Source: Actinomycetes bacterium
GTDB lineage: Bacteria; Actinomycetota; Actinomycetes; Actinomycetales; Cellulomonadaceae
Reading direction: 5' to 3'
NCBI GenBank assembly: GCA_023412515.1
Contig: JAEYNO010000080.1
Coordinates: forward strand, 1-15,828
DNA length: 15,828 nt
A program made the translations under genes and the position numbers. Shown in pieces: positions 6,424 to 13,734 of this stretch. Below the pieces are notes generated by a model that did no database searches, had not been told where the DNA came from, and saw only the letters and a program-made list of their open reading frames with translations. Position 1 is the first letter of the stretch; every line of letters starts with the position of its first letter.

Positions 6424-6453
6424 TTGACCGGCGCGACCCATATTCACGATAAT
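6424..6453 (+). promoter_or_regulatory. Sigma70-like promoter of the ligD-type gene
   Basis: TTGACC (6424-6429) and GATAAT (6448-6453) are separated by 18 bases, matching housekeeping -35 and -10 consensus at five of six positions each. Start of transcription would be near 6460, leaving a leader of about 30 bases with a GGAGG site. The direct repeat ATTCAC (6442-6447 and 6452-6457, a 10-base period) overlaps the -10 and could be a regulator site. I saw no terminator between the AIPR stop and here. Confidence 0.65.
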
Positions 6454-6479
6454 TCACGGAGGGATTGTCGCAGCGATCC

Positions 6480-6484
6480 GGAGG
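6480..6484 (+). promoter_or_regulatory. Ribosome binding site fixing the ligD-type start
   Basis: GGAGG lies 7 bases before the ATG at 6492. It selects that codon over the upstream in-frame start at 6465. Confidence 0.75.
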
Positions 6485-6491
6485 ATGTTGG

Positions 6492-8138
6492 ATGGGTCCC
6501 AGTGACGCCGACGCGCTCGGCACGTACCGCGCGATGCGCGACTTCACGCGCACGCCCGAGCCGTCCGGGGCGCCGCCCGCCGTGGCGGGCGGCGCCGTCG
6601 AGCGCCGGTTCGTGGTGCAGCGGCACCGCGCGCGACGCCTGCACTACGACGTCCGCCTCGAGCTCGACGGGGTGCTGCTGAGCTGGGCCGTGCCCAAGGG
6701 CCCGACGCTCGACGCGGGCGTGCGGCGCATGGCCGTGCACGTCGAGGACCACCCGCTGGAGTACGCGGGCTTCGAGGGCGTGATCCCACGCGGCGAGTAC
6801 GGCGGCGGCGACGTGATCGTGTGGGACCGCGGCACGTGGGTGCCGTACAAGAGCGACGACCCGGCCGCCGAGCTGCGCGACGGTCAGCTGCACGCCGAGC
6901 TGCACGGCGAGCGGCTGCGAGGCAAGTTCCTGCTGGTGCGCAGCGACCGGCGCGAACGTGACGGCGGCGGCGACGGCAAGGAGCAGTGGCTGCTGATCCA
7001 CAAGCACGACGAGCACGCGGTCGACGGCTGGGACGCCGAGGACCACCCCACGTCGGTCGTCTCGGGACGCACCAACGACGAGGTCGCGGCCGACCCGGAC
7101 CGGCTGTGGCGCTCGGGCGTGCCCGCGGCCGAGGCGGAGGTCGACCTGCACGCGGCGTCGGTTGACCCGGCTGACCCGCCGGTGCCGCTGCCCGCCGACG
7201 ACGACGCGCTCGCGGCGCTCGACGAGCTCGGCGCGTCGGGCACGTGGGAGATCCACGGCCGCCGGCTGCGCGTGACGAACCTCGACAAGGAGCTGTTCGG
7301 CGGGCGCGACGGCGAGCCGCCCGTCACCAAGCGCGACCTGCTGCGGTACGCGGCGCGCGTCGGGCCCGTCGTGCTGCCGTACCTCGCGGGCCGCGCGCTC
7401 AACATGCACCGGTTCCCGCAGGGCGCCGGCACCGCGGGCTTCTGGCACAAGCAGCTGCCCGACCACGCGCCCGAGTGGGTGCCGCGCTGGGACCGGCCCG
7501 ACGTCGACCCGGGGGACACCACGACGTACCTCGTCGTCGACGAGCCCGCCGCGCTCGTGTGGGCCGCGAACTTCGGCGCGCTCGAGTGGCACGCGTGGAC
7601 GTCGCGCACCGCCGCGCCCGACCTGCCGACGTACGCGCTCGTCGACCTCGACCCCGGGACGTCGACCACGTGGGACGACCTCGTGCTGCTGGCGCGCCTG
7701 CACCGCGACGCGTTCGAGCACCTGGGCGTCCGCGCGTACCCCAAGCTCACGGGGAAGCGCGGCATCCAGATCTGGGTCCCGGTGGCCGCCGGGCCGTCGT
7801 TCGACGACACGCGCGCGTGGGTCGAGCGGCTGTCGCGCACGGTCGGGCAGGTCGTGCCCGACCTCGTGAGCTGGCGGTGGGAGGTGCGCGAGCGCGGCGG
7901 GCACGCACGGCTCGACTACACGCAGAACGCCGTCAACAAGACCCTCGTCGCGCCGTACAGCCCGCGCGCCGCCGCCGGCGCGCCCGTGTCGGCGCCGATC
8001 ACGTGGGACGAGCTCGACGCCGACTGGCTGCGGCCCGACGCGTTCACGGTGCGCACGGTGCTCGACCGGCTCGCCGACGTCGGCGACCCGTTCCGCGGCG
8101 TCCTCGACGCGCACCAGGTGCTGCCACCGCTGCGCTGA
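6492..8138 (+). CDS. ligD: LigD-type NHEJ protein: 3'-phosphoesterase plus polymerase, no ligase
   Basis: A 548-residue protein for repair of DNA double-strand breaks by bacterial non-homologous end joining, which also needs Ku. Residues about 38-190 are the LigD phosphoesterase domain: FVVQRHRARRLHYDVRLELD (40-59, with His45, His51 and Asp53), HVEDHPLEY (83-91) and IPRGEYGGG (98-106). A linker follows. The LigD polymerase/primase domain covers about 252-548: NLDKELF, ALNMHRFPQG (302-311), FWHKQLP, VDLDPG with Asp385 and Asp387, KLTGKRGIQIWVP (418-430) and RLDYTQNAVNKTLVAPYS (473-490) with Asp475. No ATP-dependent ligase core (KxDG motif) is present, and the frame ends right after the polymerase domain. 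The ligase must therefore be a separate gene or another DNA ligase. It has its own promoter and a GGAGG site. GC-rich composition resumes here, so it is native flanking DNA. Confidence 0.92.
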   Translation: MGPSDADALGTYRAMRDFTRTPEPSGAPPAVAGGAVERRFVVQRHRARRLHYDVRLELDGVLLSWAVPKGPTLDAGVRRMAVHVEDHPLEYAGFEGVIPRGEYGGGDVIVWDRGTWVPYKSDDPAAELRDGQLHAELHGERLRGKFLLVRSDRRERDGGGDGKEQWLLIHKHDEHAVDGWDAEDHPTSVVSGRTNDEVAADPDRLWRSGVPAAEAEVDLHAASVDPADPPVPLPADDDALAALDELGASGTWEIHGRRLRVTNLDKELFGGRDGEPPVTKRDLLRYAARVGPVVLPYLAGRALNMHRFPQGAGTAGFWHKQLPDHAPEWVPRWDRPDVDPGDTTTYLVVDEPAALVWAANFGALEWHAWTSRTAAPDLPTYALVDLDPGTSTTWDDLVLLARLHRDAFEHLGVRAYPKLTGKRGIQIWVPVAAGPSFDDTRAWVERLSRTVGQVVPDLVSWRWEVRERGGHARLDYTQNAVNKTLVAPYSPRAAAGAPVSAPITWDELDADWLRPDAFTVRTVLDRLADVGDPFRGVLDAHQVLPPLR

Positions 8139-8184
8139 GCGTGTGCCGCGTCGCGCGGGTCCGCCCCGGTCGCGTGGCGCACCG

Positions 8185-8213
8185 TTGAACCCCGGGCGGT
8201 CGCGTGCCAGGCT
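8185..8213 (+). promoter_or_regulatory. Candidate promoter of the GAF-ANTAR gene
   Basis: TTGAAC (8185-8190) and CAGGCT (8208-8213) have a 17-base spacer. The -10 departs from TANNNT at its first base. The site lies about 90 bases before the ATG at 8305, in the 166-base gap after ligD, where I see nothing else. Confidence 0.35.
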
Positions 8214-8304
8214 GGTCGGGTCGCAGGTGCGGTGCCCGCCCCTCACGGCCGCCGGGCGCGCACGCCGCGCCGCGGACCGTGGGTGACGAGGAAGGGGTAC
8301 CTCG

Positions 8305-9057
8305 ATGCAGTCGCGCGACGACGTGCACGACCGGGAGCGGCGCCGCACCGCCGCGTTCGCCGAGCTGTCACGCCTGCAGGCCGTCGACGTCGGGACGTCG
8401 ACGTTCCTCACCGACCTCGTGCACGTGGTCTGCCGCACCGTGCCGGGCGCCGAGCACGTGTCGCTCGTGCTGGGCCCGCCCGACGCGCCGACGCACGTCG
8501 CGACCACCAGCGGACCGGCCACCGCGGCCGACGGGCTGCAGGTCATGAGCGGCGAGGGGCCGACCGTCGACGCGTTCCGCGAGCGCCGCACGGTGGCGAG
8601 CGAGCACCTCCTGGACGACCCCCGGTGGCCGCGGCTCGCGCGCGCCGCCCAGGACGTCACGCGTGCCGTGGTCGCTGTTCCCGTGCAGGACGACGACGTG
8701 CTCTGGGGGGTCCTGACCTGCTACGGGGACGAGGCCGTCGACGCCGCGACCGTCGCGGAGGCCGTCGAGCTCGTCGCCGGCACGGTGGCGTCCGTGCTCA
8801 CGGGCTCGCGCCGCCACGACGACCTGCGCGCGCTCGCCGAGCATCTCGCGGCGGCGCTCGAGTCGCGCGCGACGATCGACCAGGCCAAGGGCGTCATCAT
8901 GGCGCACCGCGGCGGCACGCCCGACGACGCGTTCGACCACCTGTCGGCCATGAGCCAGCACCGCAACGTCAAGCTGCGGGACGTCGCGCAGGGCATCGTG
9001 GAGCGTGCGGGCGCGGCGCACCGCGACCGGACGGACGGCGGTGACGCCCGTCGCTGA
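8305..9057 (+). CDS. GAF and ANTAR domain-containing regulator
   Basis: A 250-residue cytoplasmic regulator. Residues about 30-165 form a GAF-like sensor domain (segments FLTDLVHVVCRTVPGAEHVSL and AVVAVPVQDDDVLWGVLTCY read as a helix and core strands). Residues about 178-235 are an ANTAR RNA-binding domain with the typical IDQAKGVIMAHRGGTPDDAF (191-210) followed by LRDVAQGIVE. ANTAR proteins bind paired hairpins in nascent RNA and prevent termination, so targets should be transcripts with dual hexaloop stem-loops; none is obvious here. The ATG at 8305 follows GAGGAAGGGG (8288-8297) by 7 bases. The gene is convergent with the BrkB-like gene, 27 bases away. The ligand of the GAF domain is unknown. 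Confidence 0.9.
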   Translation: MQSRDDVHDRERRRTAAFAELSRLQAVDVGTSTFLTDLVHVVCRTVPGAEHVSLVLGPPDAPTHVATTSGPATAADGLQVMSGEGPTVDAFRERRTVASEHLLDDPRWPRLARAAQDVTRAVVAVPVQDDDVLWGVLTCYGDEAVDAATVAEAVELVAGTVASVLTGSRRHDDLRALAEHLAAALESRATIDQAKGVIMAHRGGTPDDAFDHLSAMSQHRNVKLRDVAQGIVERAGAAHRDRTDGGDARR

Positions 9058-9084
9058 CGGTGCGGGCCCGGTCCGCGCACCGGC

Positions 9085-10245
9085 TCAGCCCCCGTGCCGC
9101 GCGCGCGTCGTCGTCCCGGCGTCCGACGCGGGCTCGTCCTGCGGGGACCCGCCCTCGGCCCGTGCGGCAGCCCCCGCGTGCTCGCGCAGCGCGCGGCCCC
9201 GCTCGACGTCCTCCTCGAGCCGCGCGCGCCGCTTGTCGCTCGCGCGCGTGTCGCGCGGCGGCAGCTGCAGCGTGCGCTCGGCGGCGATCCCCGCCTGCAG
9301 CTGGCGGCCGCGCTCGAGCTCGGCGTCGAGCTCGGCGCCGAACAGCAGCGCGAGGTTCGTGAGCCACAGCCACAGCAGCAGCACGACCACCCCCGCGAGC
9401 GACCCGTAGGTCTCGTCGTAGCTCGCGAACCTCGACACGTAGAACGCGAACCCCGCCGACGCGAGCACCCACACCACGAGCGCGACGAGCGCGCCGACGC
9501 TCAGCCACCGGAACCGCGGCTGCCGCACGTTCGGCGTGCCGTGGTACAGCAGCGCGATCGCGAGCACCACGAGCACGACGACCAGCGGCCACTTCACGAC
9601 CTGCCACACGGCGACCGTGGTGCTGCTCAGCCCCACGGACCGGCCGATGCTCTCGGCGACCGGGCCGGACAGCGCGAGGAACGCCACGACCAGCACCGCG
9701 AGCACCACGAGCGCGGCCGTCAGCACCAGCAGCAGCGGGCGCAGCTTCCACACCGGGCGCCCCTCGTCGACCTCGTAGATCCGGTTCATGCCGCGCCCGA
9801 ACGCCGACACGTAGCCCGACGCCGACCACAGCGCGACCACGAGCCCCCCGACGAACGCGAACCCCGCCGCGGGCGCGGTCGCGAGGTGCTGCAGCACGGG
9901 CTCGAGCGTGTCGACGGCCGACCCGGCGCCGACGTCCCGCACGAGCGCCGTCGCGCGGTCGATGACCTCCTGCGGCCGGTCGACGAGCCCCAGCAGCGAC
10001 ACCACGGCGAGCAGTCCCGGCGCGAGCGCGAGCACCGCGTAGTACGTCAGCGCGGCCGCGAGGTCCGTGCACTGGTCGTCGACGAGCTCGCGGACCGTCG
10101 TGCGCAGGACGTACCGCCACGAGCGGCGGTGCAGGTCCGCCGGCGAGGCCGGCTTGCGCGGGTCGTCGGGCGCGGGCGCGTGCGCCGTGGCGGCGGCCGC
10201 GCCGGGCGCGTCGCCCTCGGCGGCGGGCGGGTTCGGGTCGGGCAT
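9085..10245 (-). CDS. YihY/virulence factor BrkB family membrane protein
   Basis: A 386-residue integral membrane protein with about six membrane segments (roughly residues 67-88, 127-146, 168-192, 216-236, 248-270 and 284-304). Diagnostic sequences: DLAAALTYYAVLALAPGLL (61-79), ALWSASGYVSAFGRGMNRIY (138-157) and YGSLAGVVVLLLWLWLTNLA (280-299), followed by GAELDAELERGR. The N-terminal 40 residues and C-terminal 65 residues are charged, low-complexity cytoplasmic tails. Members were once called ribonuclease BN in error; their real role (envelope or transport) is unsettled. ATG at 10245 chosen because GGAGGAA (10251-10257) lies five bases upstream; the open frame runs 34 codons further. It is transcribed in the same direction as the upstream two-component operon but is separated from it by a hairpin. 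Confidence 0.9.
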   Translation of the reverse strand: MPDPNPPAAEGDAPGAAAATAHAPAPDDPRKPASPADLHRRSWRYVLRTTVRELVDDQCTDLAAALTYYAVLALAPGLLAVVSLLGLVDRPQEVIDRATALVRDVGAGSAVDTLEPVLQHLATAPAAGFAFVGGLVVALWSASGYVSAFGRGMNRIYEVDEGRPVWKLRPLLLVLTAALVVLAVLVVAFLALSGPVAESIGRSVGLSSTTVAVWQVVKWPLVVVLVVLAIALLYHGTPNVRQPRFRWLSVGALVALVVWVLASAGFAFYVSRFASYDETYGSLAGVVVLLLWLWLTNLALLFGAELDAELERGRQLQAGIAAERTLQLPPRDTRASDKRRARLEEDVERGRALREHAGAAARAEGGSPQDEPASDAGTTTRARHGG

Positions 10246-10250
10246 GGGCG

Positions 10251-10257
10251 TTCCTCC
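10251..10257 (-). promoter_or_regulatory. Ribosome binding site fixing the BrkB-like start
   Basis: GGAGGAA on the minus strand, 5 bases before the ATG at 10245. It makes the longer frame starting at 10347 unlikely. Confidence 0.75.
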
Positions 10258-10337
10258 CGGGCCGAGGCCCTCGCGGGCGTCGGCGGGCCGACGGGCGGCC
10301 GCCTGCTCGACCTGCTGCCACGCTACGACCGGCCCGG

Positions 10338-10356
10338 GGCCCCGCAAGCGGGGGCC
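10338..10356 (-). terminator. Hairpin after the response regulator gene
   Basis: GGCCCCGC (10338-10345) pairs with GCGGGG plus CC (10348-10356) around a 2-base apex, with one bulged G. It lies 13 bases beyond the response regulator stop on the minus strand, so it probably terminates the two-component operon. There is no T-tract. Confidence 0.5.
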
Positions 10357-10369
10357 GCGCCGTGCTCCG

Positions 10370-11053
10370 TCAGACGTCGCCCGCCTCGTGCACGCAGATC
10401 GCGATGTGCGTGCGGTTGTCCGCCGGCAGCTTCTCCAGGATGCGGCTGATGTGCGTCTTCACCGTCGCGACCGTGATGAACAGCTCGGACGCGATCTCGG
10501 TGTTCGACAGCCCGCGCCCGATCGCGCGGGCCACGTCGCGCTCGCGCTCGGTGAGCGCGTCGAGCTTCTGGCGCGCGGCCGCGCGGCGTTCGTCGCGCGG
10601 CTGGTCGGTGACCGACGCGATGAGCCGGTCGGTGACCGACGGCGACAGGGTCGTGCGCCCCGCGCCCGCGTCGTGCACGTGCCGCACGATCTCGGCCGGC
10701 GGCGTGTCCTTCAGCAGGAACCCCGCGGCGCCCAGGCGGAGCGCGCCCAGCACCATCTCGTCGGTGTCGAACGTCGTGAGGATGACGACGCGCGCGTCGG
10801 CCTGCTCGGCCAGCAGCCGCTGCGTGGCCTGCAGGCCGTCGAGCCGCGGCATGCGGATGTCCATGAGGACGACGTCGGGCGACGTCGCGCGCACCACGTC
10901 GAGCGCCTCGAGCCCGTCACCCGCCTCGCCGACGACCTCGATGGTCGGGTCGGCGCCGAGGATGAGCCGCAGCCCGACCCGCACGAGCGTCTCGTCGTCG
11001 ACCAGCACGACCCGCGTCGTCGGCCGGCCGTCCCCGGTGGTGGTGCCCGTCAT
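10370..11053 (-). CDS. NarL/LuxR-family response regulator
   Basis: A 227-residue transcription factor. The receiver domain (about 13-130) has acidic residues Asp19 and Asp20, phosphoacceptor Asp65 in VLMDIRMP, Thr93 in VVILTTF and Lys115 in FLLKDTPP. The DNA-binding LuxR-type HTH (about 163-222) reads LTERERDVARAIGRGLSN, then EIASELFITVATVKTHISRI. Its ATG overlaps the stop of the histidine kinase gene by 4 bases (ATGA), and GGAGG lies 7 bases upstream inside the kinase gene, so the pair is coupled and cognate. Target genes are unknown; autoregulation is common in this family. Confidence 0.95.
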   Translation of the reverse strand: MTGTTTGDGRPTTRVVLVDDETLVRVGLRLILGADPTIEVVGEAGDGLEALDVVRATSPDVVLMDIRMPRLDGLQATQRLLAEQADARVVILTTFDTDEMVLGALRLGAAGFLLKDTPPAEIVRHVHDAGAGRTTLSPSVTDRLIASVTDQPRDERRAAARQKLDALTERERDVARAIGRGLSNTEIASELFITVATVKTHISRILEKLPADNRTHIAICVHEAGDV

Positions 11054-12294
11054 GCCTGTCCCTCCGTCCCGGCCGCCCACGGCAGCCACGCCTGCACCGC
11101 GAACGTGCCGTCCGGGCGTCGTTGCACGTCGAGCTCGCCGCCCGTGAGCCGCAGCCGCTCGGCGAGCCCCGTGAGCCCCCACCCGGACGACGGCAGCGGT
11201 GCCGCCGGCGGGTGGTCGGGCATCCGGTTGGTCACCTCGACGCCCACGCGGTCGCCCGGCGTGCCGTGCAGCCGGACCTTCACGGGCGCGCCGGGGGCGT
11301 GCTTGCGCGCGTTCGTCAGCGTCTCCTGCACGACGCGGTACAGGTGCCGGCTGGTCGACAGCGGCAGCCGCGCGAGGTCGTCCTCGGCGACGTGGTCGAG
11401 CACGTACGACACGGGCGACCCCGCGGCGCGCGTGCCGTCCACGAGCTCGTCGACCTGCGCGAGCGTCGGCTGCGGCCGCGACTGCTCGTCGGCCGCCGCG
11501 GGGTCGCGCAGCAGCCCCAGCACCTCGCGCAGCTCGCCGAGGGCCTCGTGCGCGTTCTCGCGCACGATCGCGGCGGTGTCGCGCACCTGCTCGGGGTCCA
11601 GCCCGGCGCGGTACTCCAGCGCGCCCGCGTGCAGCGCGACGAGCGACAGCCGGTGCGCCAGCACGTCGTGCATCTCGCGCGCGATGCGGTTGCGCTCGGC
11701 GGCACGTGCGGTGTCGCCCCGCGCGTCGGCCTCGCGGCGCGCGATCGCGGCCTGCTCGCGCAGCGACGCGACGAGCGCGCGCCGGCCACCGATGAACAGC
11801 CCCGTGACCACGGGCAGGGCCATGCCGACCAGCACCGACAGCAGCAGCACCCACCGCGGCGGGTAGGGCAGGTCGTCCGGCAGGAAGACGTGCTGCAGCG
11901 CGCGGTCGGCCACCAGGCCGGCGCCGAACCACAGCGCGCAGACCGACACGATCTCGGCCCAGCGGCGGCGCGTCGCCAGCGACACGACCGCGAGCGACGC
12001 GATGCCCGCCGAGAACACCGAGAACGACCCGAGCACCACGAGCACGCCCGTGATCGGCAGCGGCGCGCGGTGCCGCAGCACGTACAGGACCGCCGCGACC
12101 ACGAGCACGCCCAGGTCGAGCGCGATCCACACCTCGGCGAGCAGCGACGACGTGCCGGACGTCTCGGCCCGCGCGATGCTCGCGCCGTACACCGCGGTGC
12201 CCGAGAAGAACCCCAGCGGCAGCGCGAGCATGAGCCGCCACGTGTGGGACCACGCGCGGCGGGCGCGGCTCGGCGGGGCGGGCGTGAGGGACAC
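11050..12294 (-). CDS. Sensor histidine kinase, NarL-partner type (HisKA_3)
   Basis: A 414-residue membrane kinase. The N-terminal half has several hydrophobic segments (about 20-40, 52-73, 79-106, 112-128 and 147-169) with short loops and no large external sensor domain, so the stimulus may be in or at the membrane. Cytoplasmic part: HisKA_3 dimerisation/phosphoacceptor helix RNRIAREMHDVLAHRLS with His209, then the ATPase domain with N-box QETLTNARKHA (323-333) and G-box GWGLTGLAERL (371-381). It is translationally coupled to the response regulator. The GTG start at 12294 has no Shine-Dalgarno but has TAGCAT 6 bases upstream, fitting a leaderless transcript. The signal sensed is unknown. Confidence 0.94.
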   Translation of the reverse strand: MSLTPAPPSRARRAWSHTWRLMLALPLGFFSGTAVYGASIARAETSGTSSLLAEVWIALDLGVLVVAAVLYVLRHRAPLPITGVLVVLGSFSVFSAGIASLAVVSLATRRRWAEIVSVCALWFGAGLVADRALQHVFLPDDLPYPPRWVLLLSVLVGMALPVVTGLFIGGRRALVASLREQAAIARREADARGDTARAAERNRIAREMHDVLAHRLSLVALHAGALEYRAGLDPEQVRDTAAIVRENAHEALGELREVLGLLRDPAAADEQSRPQPTLAQVDELVDGTRAAGSPVSYVLDHVAEDDLARLPLSTSRHLYRVVQETLTNARKHAPGAPVKVRLHGTPGDRVGVEVTNRMPDHPPAAPLPSSGWGLTGLAERLRLTGGELDVQRRPDGTFAVQAWLPWAAGTEGQA

Positions 12295-12300
12295 GCCGTG

Positions 12301-12306
12301 ATGCTA
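12301..12306 (-). promoter_or_regulatory. Leaderless-type -10 of the two-component operon
   Basis: TAGCAT on the minus strand fits TANNNT and ends 6 bases before the kinase GTG. Immediately upstream lie two GGCGCC palindromes separated by 4 bases (12307-12312 and 12317-12322), in the spacer region where a regulator could bind. The -35 region is not recognisable. Confidence 0.5.
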
Positions 12307-12331
12307 GGCGCCCCGCGGCGCCGCCCGGATC

Positions 12332-12387
12332 GGTCGCGCGGACGACCGGGTCGGCCGCCCGGACGACGCGGCGTCGCCCGCGCGACC
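12332..12387 (-). terminator. Inverted repeat after the radical SAM gene
   Basis: GGTCGCGCGG (12332-12341) and its exact complement CCGCGCGACC (12378-12387) enclose 36 bases that contain an inner CCGGG/CCCGG stem (12346-12362). On the minus strand it lies 25 bases beyond the radical SAM stop and before the kinase promoter, where a terminator would be expected. Confidence 0.35.
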
Positions 12388-12412
12388 CCGGGGACGACCG
12401 CGCGAGGCCACG

Positions 12413-13612
12413 TCAGGACGCGAGCAGCGCCGCGACGTCCTCGGGGTACGGGAACGACCCGGGGACGTACCCGCACAGCGGGTCCGACGCGAACGGGTCA
12501 CCGGTCGCGGCGTACGCGCGCGAGCGCGACCCGCCGCACACCCGGCCGAACTCGCACGCACCGCACCGCCCCGTGAGCCGCGCGGCGTCGCGCAGACCCG
12601 TGAACAGCGCCGACGTCCGGTAGATCTCGGTCAGCGGCTGCTCGCGCACGTCGCCCGCGGACACCGGCAGGAACCCCGAGGGGTGCACCGTGCCGACGTG
12701 CGACACGAACACGAACCCGTACCCGGCGTTGACGTTGACCGGCGGGCGCCGCACGCGCGCGCCGTCGCCCCAGCCGAACGCGGCCGTGCGCTCCGTCAGC
12801 TCGGCGTACAGCTCGCCCAGGCCGAGCGCGGCCACGTGGTCCTCGCCGCGCTCGGCGAGGACGGCGCGCTGCAGCGACACGCGCCGGAAGTGGTGGCCCT
12901 CGGTCGTCTTCACCGGCACGTGCGGGCCCAGGTCGTAGAGGTGGTTCATGACGTCCTCGGCCTGCTGCGGCGTGAGCGCGCCGAGGTCGACGCCGCGACC
13001 CATCGGCACCAGCATGAACGCGCTCCACGTCATCGCGCCCTGCGCCCGCACGAGCGCCGCGAGGTCCGGCAGCTCGTGCACCGTGCGGCTCGACATCGTC
13101 GAGTTCACCTGCACCTTCATGCCGAGCTCGCGGGCCGTCGCCCACGCCTCGACGGTGCGGTCGAACGTGCCCGGCACGCGCCGGAACCCGTCGTGCACGG
13201 CGGCCGTGGCGCCGTCCAGCGACAACGACAGCGCCGTCACGCCCGCGTCCTGCAGCGCGCGCAGCGCCGAGCGGTCGAGCTTCTCGGTGCCCGACGGCGA
13301 GACCGCCACCGCGAGCCCCAGCGCGCGCCCGCGGCGCACGAGCTCGGTGAGGTCCTCGCGCTCGAAGCAGTCCCCGCCGGTGATGACGAAGATCGGCGAC
13401 GGCCTGCCGAACGCCGCGACCTGCCGCATGAGCTCGGTCGCGGCGTCGGTGTCGAGCTCGCGCGGGTGCCGGCGCGGCTGCGCCTCGGCGCGGCAGTGCA
13501 CGCACGACAGCGCGCACGCGCGCGTCGCCTCCCAGATGACGAGCAGCGGCCGGTCGGCCGGGTCGTGGCGGACGGTGCGGACGACGGGGCCGTGCGGGCG
13601 CATGCCGAGCAT
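12413..13612 (-). CDS. Radical SAM/SPASM enzyme, AhbD/NirJ-like family
   Basis: A 399-residue iron-sulfur enzyme. Cys33, Cys37 and Cys40 (CALSCVHC) hold the SAM-binding [4Fe-4S] cluster. ITGGDCFER (77-85) and LSLSLDGATAAVHD (128-141) are the usual SAM-barrel motifs. The C-terminal SPASM-like region has CGACEFGRVC (350-359) and a further Cys380, enough for an auxiliary cluster. GFVFVSHVGTVHPSGFLPVS (299-318) closely resembles the family containing haem-pathway decarboxylase AhbD and haem d1 protein NirJ. The substrate is not known: tetrapyrrole side-chain or peptide modification are both possible. No short precursor peptide gene is seen beside it. The first ATG (13612) is used, with a weak GGTGGG upstream; ATG at 13603 is an alternative. 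Divergent from the CPBP protease gene. Confidence 0.88.
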   Translation of the reverse strand: MLGMRPHGPVVRTVRHDPADRPLLVIWEATRACALSCVHCRAEAQPRRHPRELDTDAATELMRQVAAFGRPSPIFVITGGDCFEREDLTELVRRGRALGLAVAVSPSGTEKLDRSALRALQDAGVTALSLSLDGATAAVHDGFRRVPGTFDRTVEAWATARELGMKVQVNSTMSSRTVHELPDLAALVRAQGAMTWSAFMLVPMGRGVDLGALTPQQAEDVMNHLYDLGPHVPVKTTEGHHFRRVSLQRAVLAERGEDHVAALGLGELYAELTERTAAFGWGDGARVRRPPVNVNAGYGFVFVSHVGTVHPSGFLPVSAGDVREQPLTEIYRTSALFTGLRDAARLTGRCGACEFGRVCGGSRSRAYAATGDPFASDPLCGYVPGSFPYPEDVAALLAS

Positions 13613-13639
13613 CAGACACCCACCGCCCGTGCCGGGCCC

Positions 13640-13653
13640 GGGACGAGCGTCCC
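13640..13653. promoter_or_regulatory. Palindrome between divergent radical SAM and CPBP genes
   Basis: GGGACG-AG-CGTCCC is a perfect 6-bp inverted repeat with a 2-base centre in the 122-base divergent gap, 28 bases upstream of the radical SAM start. It could be an operator. No clear -10 or -35 is visible for either gene. Confidence 0.3.
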
Positions 13654-13734
13654 TTCCGCGCGGACGACGTCCACGGCCGCGCCGTCGGTCGCGCGGCCGA
13701 TGCGCCCGCCCGGGGACGCCGTGACGATGGGCGG

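Noticed and set aside
10370..12253. One long minus-strand frame spanning the response regulator and most of the histidine kinase region, suggesting a fusion protein
   Set aside because: Only its 3' part encodes the response regulator; upstream it is an Arg/Ala-rich out-of-frame reading of the kinase gene, which is intact in another frame. The two genes overlap as ATGA.
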